In this document: positions 26,878-33,771 of the stretch, piece after piece
How the letters are laid out: each line of letters begins with the position of its first letter
Position numbering within the stretch: the first letter of the stretch is position 1
Program-made: the position numbers and the translations under genes
Assembly (NCBI GenBank): GCA_030652255.1
Contig: JAUSAZ010000150.1
Coordinates: 1-64,000, forward strand
DNA: 64,000 nucleotides
Direction: 5' to 3'
Origin: Myxococcales bacterium
GTDB lineage: Bacteria; Myxococcota_A; Polyangia; Polyangiales; Ga0077539
The notes under the pieces: generated by a model
Database searches by the model: none
The model's input: the letters and a program-made list of their open reading frames with translations, nothing else
Told to the model about the DNA's origin: nothing

Positions 26878-27360
26878 CTACGGGGAGACCACCGCCTCGA
26901 TCGAGCGCAGGTACGCAATCAAGGCGGGCATCTCGCTCTCCGGCAGGCGCCCGGCGTCGATGGCGGGCATCGCCGACGCGCTGCTCCGGCCCGAGCCCGC
27001 ACGGATCTGCCGACGCATTGCGGCCTCGGTCCAGCGGATGCGGGGCAGGTGTCCGCCGGTGGGGAGCCGCCACATCGCCTCGTGGCACGTGCCACAGACC
27101 CGCATGAACACGCCGAGGCCCGCGGTCACCTCGCGGTCGAGGGCAGTGGGCTCGCGCGCCACCCCCACCGGCGCGCTCGGGGCCGTCGACCCGTCCCTCG
27201 CCATCGGCCCTCCGGCGTCGGGCGTCGCGGCGACGGGCGCGGCGGTGGGCGCGACAACGGGCGTGGTGGTGGGCGTGGTCGTGCTCGCACAGCCGGTGAT
27301 GGCGGCGAGGGCCAGCGCCAATCGAAGGACGCGGGCAGGGTGCGGCCGATGCGGCGCCAC
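26878..27360 (-). CDS. Cytochrome c-type lipoprotein
   Basis: The 160-aa product has a lipoprotein signal (LRLALALAAITGCAS) and a Thr/Ala/Pro linker of about 50 residues. A single class I cytochrome c domain follows, with the haem motif CGTCHE (about 90-95). A later Met in SASAMPAID is a plausible axial ligand, and the helix ALIAYLRSIEA matches the C-terminal helix of such domains. It should be a membrane-tethered periplasmic electron carrier. The GTG start is 1 nt after the stop of the HutF-like gene, so the two are probably co-transcribed, although their functions do not obviously match. Confidence 0.85.
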   Translation of the reverse strand: MAPHRPHPARVLRLALALAAITGCASTTTPTTTPVVAPTAAPVAATPDAGGPMARDGSTAPSAPVGVAREPTALDREVTAGLGVFMRVCGTCHEAMWRLPTGGHLPRIRWTEAAMRRQIRAGSGRSSASAMPAIDAGRLPESEMPALIAYLRSIEAVVSP

Positions 27361-27361
27361 G

Positions 27362-28528
27362 CTACCGCCGCACGCAGCCCGGGTGCCCGCTGAACACGAG
27401 CGCGTCGAGCGCCCGCTCCGGCGCGACCCCCCGCAGCGGCGCGGCGTCCAGGTCCACCACCGTGTCGGCGTCCCAGGCCGTCTCGCGGCCGCGCACCGCC
27501 GCGTCCCAGCCGCAGGCCAGCGCGCCGTGGGCGCTGCCCTCCACCAGCAGCTGCTCGGCCAGCGTGCGCCCCTCCTCGCCCGCGAAGGTCACCCGCCGCC
27601 GCAGCCGCAGCCGCTCGTGCATCTCGAGGGCGCGCATCTCCTCCACCGGGTCGGTGACCACGTGCGAGTCGATGCCCACGCACAACCGCACCCCCGCCGC
27701 GCGCAGCGCCGCGATGTCCGCGAGGCCGTCGCCGAGGTCGCGCTCCGTCGTCGGGCACAGGCACGCGAAGGCCCGCGCCTCGCCCAGCAGCCGCGCCTCG
27801 TGGGGCTCCAGGTTGGTCGCGTGCACCGCCACGAAGCGCTCGCCCAGCACCCCCGCGTCGGCGAGCAGCTCGACGGGCCGGCGGCCGTGCTCGGCCAGGC
27901 ACGACTCCACCTCGCCCAGCACCTCCGCGACGTGCATGTGGTAGGGCAGCGAATACCTCGTCGCGTATTCGTGCAGCGGCCCGAGCCACGACCGCGGCAC
28001 CGCGCGCACCGAGTGCGGTGCCACGCCGATCTTCACCCGGGCGTCGCCCGCCCAGCGGGTGCGCAGGGCGTCGAGGTCGCGCAGCACGTCGTCCGCGTCG
28101 CCGTCGCTGAAGCGCTTCTGCGCGCCTTCGGGCGGGCGGTCGGCGCCGGCCCGCGCGTAGGCCACGCGCAGCAGGGTGACCCGCAGGCCCTCGGCGAGCG
28201 CGGCGTCGACCACCACGTCGGCAAGCAGGGTGCGCTGCGCGTAGGGCTCGCCGCCCGCCTGGTGGTGCACGTAGTGGAACTCCCCCACGCACCGCACTCC
28301 CGAGCGGTAGAGCGCGCGGAAGGCGTCGCGCGACACGGCCGCGAGCGACTCCGGCGTGAGCGCGTCGGCCGCGGCGAACATCGCGTCGCGCCACGACCAG
28401 AAGGTCCCCGACGCGTCGGGGGCGCGCTGGGTGTGCCCGCGGAGGCCGTACTGGAAGGCGTGGGAGTGGGCGCTCACCCAGCCGGGGAGCACGAGGGAGG
28501 TTCCGTCGATGGCGGTGAGCGGTCGCAC
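27362..28528 (-). CDS. Amidohydrolase, formimidoylglutamate deiminase (HutF)-like
   Basis: This 388-aa metal-dependent amidohydrolase resembles HutF, which deiminates N-formimino-L-glutamate in histidine degradation. It has the metal motif VSAHSHAFQYGLRG, followed by TFWSWRDAMF, GEFHYVHH, GVAPHSVRAVP, MHVAE and a C-terminal GIDSHV with the metal-ligand Asp. The N-terminus is about 40-50 residues shorter than usual HutF, lacking most of the small beta-sandwich. The GTG at 28528 is supported by TAGCGT 7 nt upstream, and GTG 28537 is the next option. No other hut genes are present, so the true substrate may be another imino or N-formimino compound. Confidence 0.82.
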   Translation of the reverse strand: MRPLTAIDGTSLVLPGWVSAHSHAFQYGLRGHTQRAPDASGTFWSWRDAMFAAADALTPESLAAVSRDAFRALYRSGVRCVGEFHYVHHQAGGEPYAQRTLLADVVVDAALAEGLRVTLLRVAYARAGADRPPEGAQKRFSDGDADDVLRDLDALRTRWAGDARVKIGVAPHSVRAVPRSWLGPLHEYATRYSLPYHMHVAEVLGEVESCLAEHGRRPVELLADAGVLGERFVAVHATNLEPHEARLLGEARAFACLCPTTERDLGDGLADIAALRAAGVRLCVGIDSHVVTDPVEEMRALEMHERLRLRRRVTFAGEEGRTLAEQLLVEGSAHGALACGWDAAVRGRETAWDADTVVDLDAAPLRGVAPERALDALVFSGHPGCVRR

Positions 28529-28535
28529 GACGGGC

Positions 28536-28541
28536 ACGCTA
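28536..28541 (-). promoter_or_regulatory. TAGCGT -10-like hexamer before HutF-like gene
   Basis: TAGCGT on the minus strand ends 7 nt before the GTG at 28528 and supports that short start. It lies just outside the left arm of the 56-bp inverted repeat. Confidence 0.4.
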
Positions 28542-28615
28542 GTCCGATCGGGCCGAGGGCGGGAAGGGCGGGGAGCGCCCACGAGGCCTACGAGCGTCGA
28601 GCTCGCTGGGGGGGG

Positions 28616-28833
28616 CACCGCTGCGCCCGCATCGGGGAGTAGAACCGCAAGGGTCGCAAGGGTCGCAAGGGAGCGACCGCCTGGGCGAGCAGCCGTTCCG
28701 ACCCATCCTCTCGTTCGGAGTCCGTTGTCGCGCCAATCTTCGTGCGAGTCCGAAGCGCCAGCACCGTCAGGAACTCCCCCTTGCGACCCTTGCGTCCCTT
28801 GCGGTTCTACTCCCCGACGCGGGCGCAGCGGCG
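28616..28833. repeat. Long inverted repeat, 56-bp arms, in divergent intergenic region
   Basis: Arms at 28616-28671 and 28778-28833 are reverse complements at 53 of 56 positions, separated by 106 bp. Each arm holds the core TCGGGGAGTAGAACCGCAAG followed by 9-nt direct repeats CGCAAGGGT (three units in the left arm). Weaker symmetry continues outward to about 28576 and 28866. No ORF is plausible here. The element fills most of the roughly 360-bp gap between the promoters of the HutF-like gene and a membrane-protein gene. It may be a non-autonomous mobile element (MITE/REP-like), two opposed copies of a dispersed repeat, or a bidirectional terminator/insulator. Confidence 0.85.
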
Positions 28834-28879
28834 CCCCAACGAACACGACGCACCTCGTGTGGGCCGTGGGCGGTCGCGA

Positions 28880-28885
28880 TAGTGT
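28880..28885 (+). promoter_or_regulatory. TAGTGT -10-like hexamer before membrane-protein gene
   Basis: TAGTGT ends 7 nt before the ATG at 28893, without a Shine-Dalgarno. It lies just outside the right side of the inverted-repeat element. Confidence 0.4.
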
Positions 28886-28892
28886 CGCGGTC

Positions 28893-29831
28893 ATGGCGCG
28901 GCGAAGTGACGACCCGTGGACCGCGCGCGTCCTCGACGCGGCGATCGCCCTCCTCGGCGACGCGCGCCGACTGCGGCGCCGACTGCTCCTCGAGATCGCC
29001 CTCCTCATCGGGATGACCGTTTGCGTCGCCGCCGTCCCGAACTGCCTCAGCGTCGACGCGCTCTCCAGCAGCGCCATCGTGGTGATGGGCACCCTCACAT
29101 GGTGCTCCGTCGCCGTCGGCCTGCTCTCCGCGAGCCCGCGACGTTCATTTGCGCTATCGACCGTTGCCGGAGGCCTCTGGGGAGTGTGGTTCTCCGCCAG
29201 CGTCTGGGGTACTCCCTCGGAGGGCCCGGCGATGTGCGGCCTCATCCCGCTCGGCCTGATCGGCGGGACGGTCCTCGGCAGCGTCGCCGCGGCACTTGCC
29301 CATGCGTCGCTCGACGCCCTCCTCCGCCGCTCGCTCGCGCTCTGGTCCCTGGTCCGCGCCGGGTGGCTGGTGGCGATCGGGCTCGGGGCGTCCACCGGCG
29401 TCGCGCTCTTCCCGTACCTGCTGCGCACCGGGTGCCGCACCAGCGATGAGCTCTGTCACGCCGTGCTCGCCGCGAACGCCGCCCTGTACGCAGCGCTGGC
29501 GTTCGCCCTCTACGCGGTGCTGGAGCGGACGCTCCTGCTCCTGGCGGTGCACCACCTCCGGGACGGAAGGTGCCTGCATCTGCGCGTCAGCGAGCTCGCC
29601 GCGGAGCCGTCGGACGCTGCGGCGCTGCCCACATTGGACGCGCTGCCGGGCGTCGCGACGGTGACGGTGTCGACGACGACGACGTCACCGTGCGGCCCGA
29701 TGCCCTTCCGCGACAACTCGCAGGGTCGACCCATCGCCCGCGTCGGACGCCGGGCGATCGCGGGCGTCGTGCTCCTGCTGGTGGAGCTCGCCGGGCTCGC
29801 GGCCACCGCCGCGACGGCGATCCTCCGCTGA
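28893..29831 (+). CDS. Multi-pass membrane protein, hypothetical
   Basis: The 312-aa protein has about six hydrophobic segments, for example LLEIALLIGMTVCVAAV, IVVMGTLTWCSVAVGLL, IPLGLIGGTVLGSVAAALA, LVAIGLGASTGVALF, LYAALAFALYAVL and a C-terminal VVLLLVELAGLAATAATAIL. Between the fifth and last helices is a soluble loop of about 70 residues. No family motif is recognised. The ATG at 28893 follows TAGTGT by 7 nt. Its stop abuts the stop of the convergent DUF1801 gene with no bases between. Confidence 0.65.
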   Translation: MARRSDDPWTARVLDAAIALLGDARRLRRRLLLEIALLIGMTVCVAAVPNCLSVDALSSSAIVVMGTLTWCSVAVGLLSASPRRSFALSTVAGGLWGVWFSASVWGTPSEGPAMCGLIPLGLIGGTVLGSVAAALAHASLDALLRRSLALWSLVRAGWLVAIGLGASTGVALFPYLLRTGCRTSDELCHAVLAANAALYAALAFALYAVLERTLLLLAVHHLRDGRCLHLRVSELAAEPSDAAALPTLDALPGVATVTVSTTTTSPCGPMPFRDNSQGRPIARVGRRAIAGVVLLLVELAGLAATAATAILR

Positions 29832-30275
29832 TCAGCCCCGCTGCGCGGCCTCGTAGCGAGCGAGGTACCCGTCCACGCCCACCCGCGCGATGGCGCGCCC
29901 GATGAGCTCCACCGGCAGGGCGTCCAGGGTCTTGAAGCGCACGCACGCCTTCCCGGCGTCGAGCTTCTTGCCCGAGCGCCGGTACTCTTCCTCGAACCAC
30001 GCGCGCTCTGCCTCGTCCGCGTAGATGGACATCAGGTAGACCGCCATGTGCCCCTTCTGCGAGCCCAGCGACGCCAGCATGAGCGGGCGCTTGTTGTAGG
30101 TCTTCGGGTACCGCGCCAGGGGCACGCAGTAGCTGATCATCCCGAACTCCATGCACTCCTCGTAGCCCGCTGGCAGCTTCGCGAGGATCACCTCGCGCAC
30201 CGCCGCGATCGCCGCCCGCCGCTCGGGCGCGAGGCCCTCCAGGTACGCCTCCACCGTCGTCGCCTTCTCGCCCAT
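29832..30275 (-). CDS. DUF1801 (YdhG-like) domain protein
   Basis: This 147-aa small globular protein shows the DUF1801 layout: an N-terminal helix with TVEAYLEGLAPERRAAI, the block PAGYEECMEFGMISYCVP, and YPKTYNKRPLMLASLGSQKGHMAVY across the sheet. A helix with CVRFKTLDALPVELI closes the fold. The family is widespread; some members bind small molecules or metals, but no reaction is established. No signal peptide, so cytoplasmic. The ATG at 30275 opens the conserved domain. It is transcribed divergently from the intact M28 peptidase. Confidence 0.85.
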   Translation of the reverse strand: MGEKATTVEAYLEGLAPERRAAIAAVREVILAKLPAGYEECMEFGMISYCVPLARYPKTYNKRPLMLASLGSQKGHMAVYLMSIYADEAERAWFEEEYRRSGKKLDAGKACVRFKTLDALPVELIGRAIARVGVDGYLARYEAAQRG

Positions 30276-30328
30276 CGCCCTCGCAGCCTAAACCCCGACT
30301 GCGCGTCGGTGATATCCCCTCCGGCGCC

Positions 30329-31735
30329 ATGCGCCCCGCCCTCGCCCTCGCCGTCGCCCTCACCCTCGCGGCCTGCGCGCACCGTTCACCCACGCCGGCT
30401 CCCCGCTCACCCGCGCTCGCCCGTGGCGGCCCGCGCGCCCGTTGGGTCGCCCCGCCCTCCGGGGCCGCCGAGCTCGTGCGCTCGATCTCCGACGAGGTCG
30501 GTCCGCGCCTCGCGGGCTCACCGGGCGACGCCCGCGCCGTGGCCTGGGCGCTGCGCACCATGAGCGCCATGGGCTTCTCCAACGTGCACGCCGAGCCGGT
30601 GCGCGTCCCCCGCTGGGAGCGCGGCGCGGAGCGCGGGGACATCGTCGCGCCCTTCCCCCACCCGGTGGCCCTCGCAGCCCTCGGGGGCAGCGTGGGTACG
30701 CCCCCCGACGGGGTCGAGGCCGAGGTGGTCGAGGCCGCCTCGCTCGACGCGCTCGACGCGCTCACCGAGGCGCAGGTGCGCGGCCGCATCGTGTACATGC
30801 ACCGCGTGATGGCGCGCCACCGCACCGGCCAGGGCTACGGCGAGGCGGTGCCCGTCCGGGTGCGGGCCGCCGTCGCTGCCGCGCGCAAGGGCGCCGTCGC
30901 GGTGATCCTCCGCTCCATCGGCACCGACGGCTCGCGCGCTCCGCACACCGGCGCGATGCGCTACGACGACACTGTGCCGCGCATCCCCGCGGCGGCGCTC
31001 TCCACGGCCGACGGCGACATCCTCCACCGCATCCTGGCGGACCACCCCGGGGCGGTGCGCTTCCGGCTCTCCCTGGGCTGCCGCACGCTCCCCGACGCCG
31101 ACAGCGCCAACGTGGTGGGCGAGGTGCCGGGCGGCGAGCTCGCGGGCGAGGTGGTGCTGCTCGGCGCGCACCTCGACTCGTGGGACCTCGGCACCGGCGC
31201 CCTCGACGACGGCGCGGGCATCGCCATCGTGCTCACCTCCGCGCGGGCGGTGATGGCCGCGGGGACGCCGCGGCGCACGGTGCGGGTGGTGCTGTTCGCC
31301 AACGAGGAGAACGGCGGCGCGGGGGCGCGGGCCTACGCCGAGGCGCACCGCGACGAGCTGGCGCGGCACGCCGTGGCGCTGGAGGCGGACGCGGGCGACG
31401 GGCGGGTGCTCACGGCGCGTTACGCGGGCGCAGCGGAGGGTCGAGGGGCCTTTCACCGGGTGGCGCTGGCGCTGGCGCCGATGGGCGTGCGCGAGGACGC
31501 AGAGGCGGCGCACGGCGGGGCCGACCTCGGGCCGCTCGGGCCGGCGGGCGTGCCGCGGGTCGACCTGGGCCAGGACATGCGGACGTATTTCGACCACCAC
31601 CACACGGCCAACGACACGCCCGCGGTGCTCGACGAGCGCGCCCTCGACCAGGCGGTGGCCGTGTGGACGGCGGCCGTGGGCGCGATGGCGTCGATGAGGG
31701 AGAGCTTCGGGCGGGCGCCGGTGGAGGCGCGGTAG
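30329..31735 (+). CDS. M28-family zinc aminopeptidase lipoprotein
   Basis: This 468-aa protein starts with a lipoprotein signal (LALAVALTLAACAH). It has a PA-type insert (GRIVYMHRVM to AVAVILRSIGTDGSR) and then the M28 catalytic core. Zinc-site motifs are GAHLDSWDLGTGALDDGAG (His and bridging Asp), FANEENG (catalytic Glu-Glu) and LEADAGDG. The last ligand His is in YFDHHHTANDT. All expected ligands are present, so it should be active. It should act as an envelope exopeptidase, resembling carboxypeptidase Q/aminopeptidase-type M28 enzymes. TATCCC lies about 10 nt before the ATG. The broken M28 gene at 25694-26762 belongs to a different, membrane-anchored subtype. Confidence 0.92.
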   Translation: MRPALALAVALTLAACAHRSPTPAPRSPALARGGPRARWVAPPSGAAELVRSISDEVGPRLAGSPGDARAVAWALRTMSAMGFSNVHAEPVRVPRWERGAERGDIVAPFPHPVALAALGGSVGTPPDGVEAEVVEAASLDALDALTEAQVRGRIVYMHRVMARHRTGQGYGEAVPVRVRAAVAAARKGAVAVILRSIGTDGSRAPHTGAMRYDDTVPRIPAAALSTADGDILHRILADHPGAVRFRLSLGCRTLPDADSANVVGEVPGGELAGEVVLLGAHLDSWDLGTGALDDGAGIAIVLTSARAVMAAGTPRRTVRVVLFANEENGGAGARAYAEAHRDELARHAVALEADAGDGRVLTARYAGAAEGRGAFHRVALALAPMGVREDAEAAHGGADLGPLGPAGVPRVDLGQDMRTYFDHHHTANDTPAVLDERALDQAVAVWTAAVGAMASMRESFGRAPVEAR

Positions 31736-31742
31736 GAGCCCG

Positions 31743-32342
31743 TCAGCCGCCGAGCGACCGCGGCGGCGCGGGGAGGAGCTCGACCCCCGCGTAGATGCGA
31801 TCGACCTCGATGGCGCCCTCCATCGCCGCGAGGGTGAAGCGCTCACCGGCACCGACCGCGGTGAGTACCCAGCGGTCGCGCTCGTCGCGGGAGTAGACCT
31901 CGACGAGAGGTCGACGCTGCGAGACGAGCACGTAGTCCCGCAGTGAGGGGAGCTGCCGGTAGTGCTCGAACTTCTCCCCGCGGTCGTAGGCCTCGGTGCC
32001 GTCGGAGAGCACCTCCACCAGCACGACGGGGTTGATCATCGCGTTGCGGTCGTCGGGGTCGCGCTCGATGGGGCCGCAGACCACCGACGCGTCGGGGTAG
32101 GTCGCGAGCCCGGTCGCCCGCACCCGCACCTTCGCGTCGGCGCTGAAGACGCGGCAGCCGCAGCCGGTGGCCAGACGAACAAGCTCACTGCCAGACTGCG
32201 CCGAGAGCTGGGCGTGCTCCAAGGTCCCGCCGGGCATCGCGTACACGGCGCCGTCGAGCCACTCGTGCTTCCAGTCGGCCTTCCGTTCGATGTCCAGGTA
32301 GGTCGCGTGGTCGATCCAGGTCGGCTCCGCCGCGTCGCCCAT
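31743..32342 (-). CDS. Uma2-family protein (PD-(D/E)XK nuclease fold), copy 3
   Basis: This 199-aa Uma2/DUF820 protein is closely similar to copy 1. Shared blocks are KHEWLDGAVYAMPGGT, TYPDASVVCGP with the putative catalytic Asp, VLVEVLSDGTEAYDRGEK, LPSLRDYVLVSQ and IEVDRIYAG. It appears complete. No signal peptide. It converges on the M28 gene (7 bp between stops) and is divergent from the small membrane protein at 32425. Uma2 proteins are assigned an endonuclease-like fold, but no biological role has been shown. Confidence 0.9.
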   Translation of the reverse strand: MGDAAEPTWIDHATYLDIERKADWKHEWLDGAVYAMPGGTLEHAQLSAQSGSELVRLATGCGCRVFSADAKVRVRATGLATYPDASVVCGPIERDPDDRNAMINPVVLVEVLSDGTEAYDRGEKFEHYRQLPSLRDYVLVSQRRPLVEVYSRDERDRWVLTAVGAGERFTLAAMEGAIEVDRIYAGVELLPAPPRSLGG

Positions 32343-32407
32343 GAGATGGAGGATGTCATCGGGCGCGCGGCGAAACCAGGGACGGACACGCCCCCACCGC
32401 GCGGGCG

Positions 32408-32413
32408 TACCAT
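32408..32413 (+). promoter_or_regulatory. TACCAT -10-like hexamer
   Basis: TACCAT ends 11 nt before the ATG at 32425 in the divergent region next to Uma2 copy 3. It fits the recurring TANNNT pattern. Confidence 0.3.
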
Positions 32414-32424
32414 CGCCACGACCG

Positions 32425-33084
32425 ATGCAGCCGGGACCCTACCGTGAGGCCACCTTCACTCCACTGCCGCGGGTCGCGGCGTGGCATACGTGGTCCTGGC
32501 GGCACATCATTCCGGCGCTTCTGCTCCCCGTCGCGGAGGCGATCTACGCGCAGCGGTTTGCGGAGTACCTGATCGCTCCGGTCGTGTTCGGCGCGACGCT
32601 TACCCTCCTGTTCTGGGCGCTGCCTCACCACGGCGATCTCCTCATCCACGAGGAGCGCTCAGGGGCCCGCGCCCACGCCCGGGCGTCGCGGATATGGCTC
32701 TCGTCGGTCGTCTCGACGCTGGCCGTGTTCGTGGTCCTCCGGGTCGCGGGCGCGCGACACGAACGCGCCGCGGCCGATGCGGTGAGTCATGCGGTCGAGC
32801 GGTTCCGCGCGGATCACGGCGAGTATCCCCCGACGCTCGAAGCGCTGATTCCACGGTACCTGCCGCAGATCCCGACGCCCTATCGCGTGTCAGGGGAGGG
32901 CTGTGTCTTCCTCTACGAACGTGAAGCGCGGGGAGCGACCCTCGGTCGACTGGACTACGTGGCCGAGGTCGATGACTGCCGGATGAACCACGGCGTGGTC
33001 TACGACTTCCCGAGCCGCCGTTGGGTCGAGTGCGACGGTCTGCGGTGCCCTGTACCTCCGCTGAACGCCGCGCCGATCCGCTGA
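32425..33084 (+). CDS. Membrane protein with pseudopilin-like C-terminal region
   Basis: The 219-aa product has hydrophobic segments near residues 28-75 (IIPALLLPVAEAIYA and LIAPVVFGATLTLLFWAL) and at about 100-120 (LSSVVSTLAVFVVLRVAG). A C-terminal domain follows. It contains AVSHAVERFRADHGEYPPTLEAL and a YLPQIPTPY segment, which echo the helix-loop of type II secretion/type IV pseudopilins (GspG-like), although no prepilin peptidase site is present. Several cysteines follow. The codon set has more A/T-ending codons than neighbours. No family is assigned. It is convergent with the HNH gene. Confidence 0.65.
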   Translation: MQPGPYREATFTPLPRVAAWHTWSWRHIIPALLLPVAEAIYAQRFAEYLIAPVVFGATLTLLFWALPHHGDLLIHEERSGARAHARASRIWLSSVVSTLAVFVVLRVAGARHERAAADAVSHAVERFRADHGEYPPTLEALIPRYLPQIPTPYRVSGEGCVFLYEREARGATLGRLDYVAEVDDCRMNHGVVYDFPSRRWVECDGLRCPVPPLNAAPIR

Positions 33085-33114
33085 TCGCAGCCCGCCTCGG
33101 CGATGCGCGGGGGA

Positions 33115-33771
33115 CTACAGCCCCAGCCGTCGCAGGTAGGTCGCCATAATCAGCGAGAACGGACGGATCGGGTCACCGTACGCCCGCAGGATCTGGCGTT
33201 CCGCGGCGCTGAAGTCCCGACGTCCCTCTGCGCTCATCCGCCCACGAAATTCCATGACGGTTTTGTAGAGGCCCTTGAGCGCCCGCAGGCGCGCGAGGTC
33301 GAGCTCCTGGCGATCGAGGAGGTACTTGCGGATCGTGTTGCGCCCCCTCGCCGAGCCCTCCTGGGGTTCGATGCACTCGTCGTCGAAGGTGACGTGTGCG
33401 TCGGGTGCGACGTCCGCCGCGCACGGGTCGACGCAATCGACGACTGGAAGCGTGGTGTTCGGGACCTTGCGCCGATTGCAATCAGCGCAGGCAAGGTAGA
33501 GGTTGCCCCAGGTGAACGCGTCCTCGGGGCGCTCGGCGGCTTCGACGTAGTGGTCGACCTCGCCCTAGGCCTCCGTCAGCCTGCGCTCGCAGTAGAAGCA
33601 CTTGTGGTGGCTCATCCGCCGCAGCTCGACGCGCACCTCATCGTGGCCGTAGCAGCGGTGATCCGGACGCCGGGTCGGGTGCGCCTGCCGCTCGGCAAGG
33701 TACCTCCCGGTCCACGCGGCGGCCTTCTCGGTCAAGACGCGGGGCGCCGGTCCACGACGGATCGGAACCAT
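33115..33771 (-). pseudogene. PtuB-like HNH endonuclease gene with in-frame amber codon
   Basis: Read through one TAG, this frame gives a 218-codon HNH nuclease. Its N-terminus MVPIRRGPAPRVLTEKA and zinc Cys pair C58-x2-C61 (HHKCFYCERRL) precede a TAG at codon 69 (33565-33567). The frame continues directly with GEVDHY (the HNH His), FTWGNLYLACADCNRRK (Asn and second Cys pair C95/C98) and about 115 more residues to a TAG at 33115-33117. Spacing and motifs fit TIGR02646/PtuB-type HNH proteins, so one substitution (such as GAG or AAG to TAG) explains the interruption. The ATG overlaps the ATPase stop (TGATG). Codons such as AAA, GAA, TTT, CGT and ATT are commoner than in neighbours, suggesting transfer. 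Confidence 0.85.

Noticed and set aside
26813-28642. A 609-codon plus-strand frame preceded by TACCTT six nt before its GTG
   Set aside because: It looks like a promoter-start pair, but the product is low-complexity and lies opposite the cytochrome c and HutF-like genes. The hexamer is probably chance.
28616-28833. An insertion sequence with a transposase
   Set aside because: The 106-bp interior cannot encode a transposase, so it is listed only as an inverted repeat.
33565-33567. Programmed read-through or pyrrolysine at the TAG
   Set aside because: No read-through context (such as a following CTA) or downstream structure is apparent, and nothing suggests Pyl use. A simple nonsense mutation is more economical.
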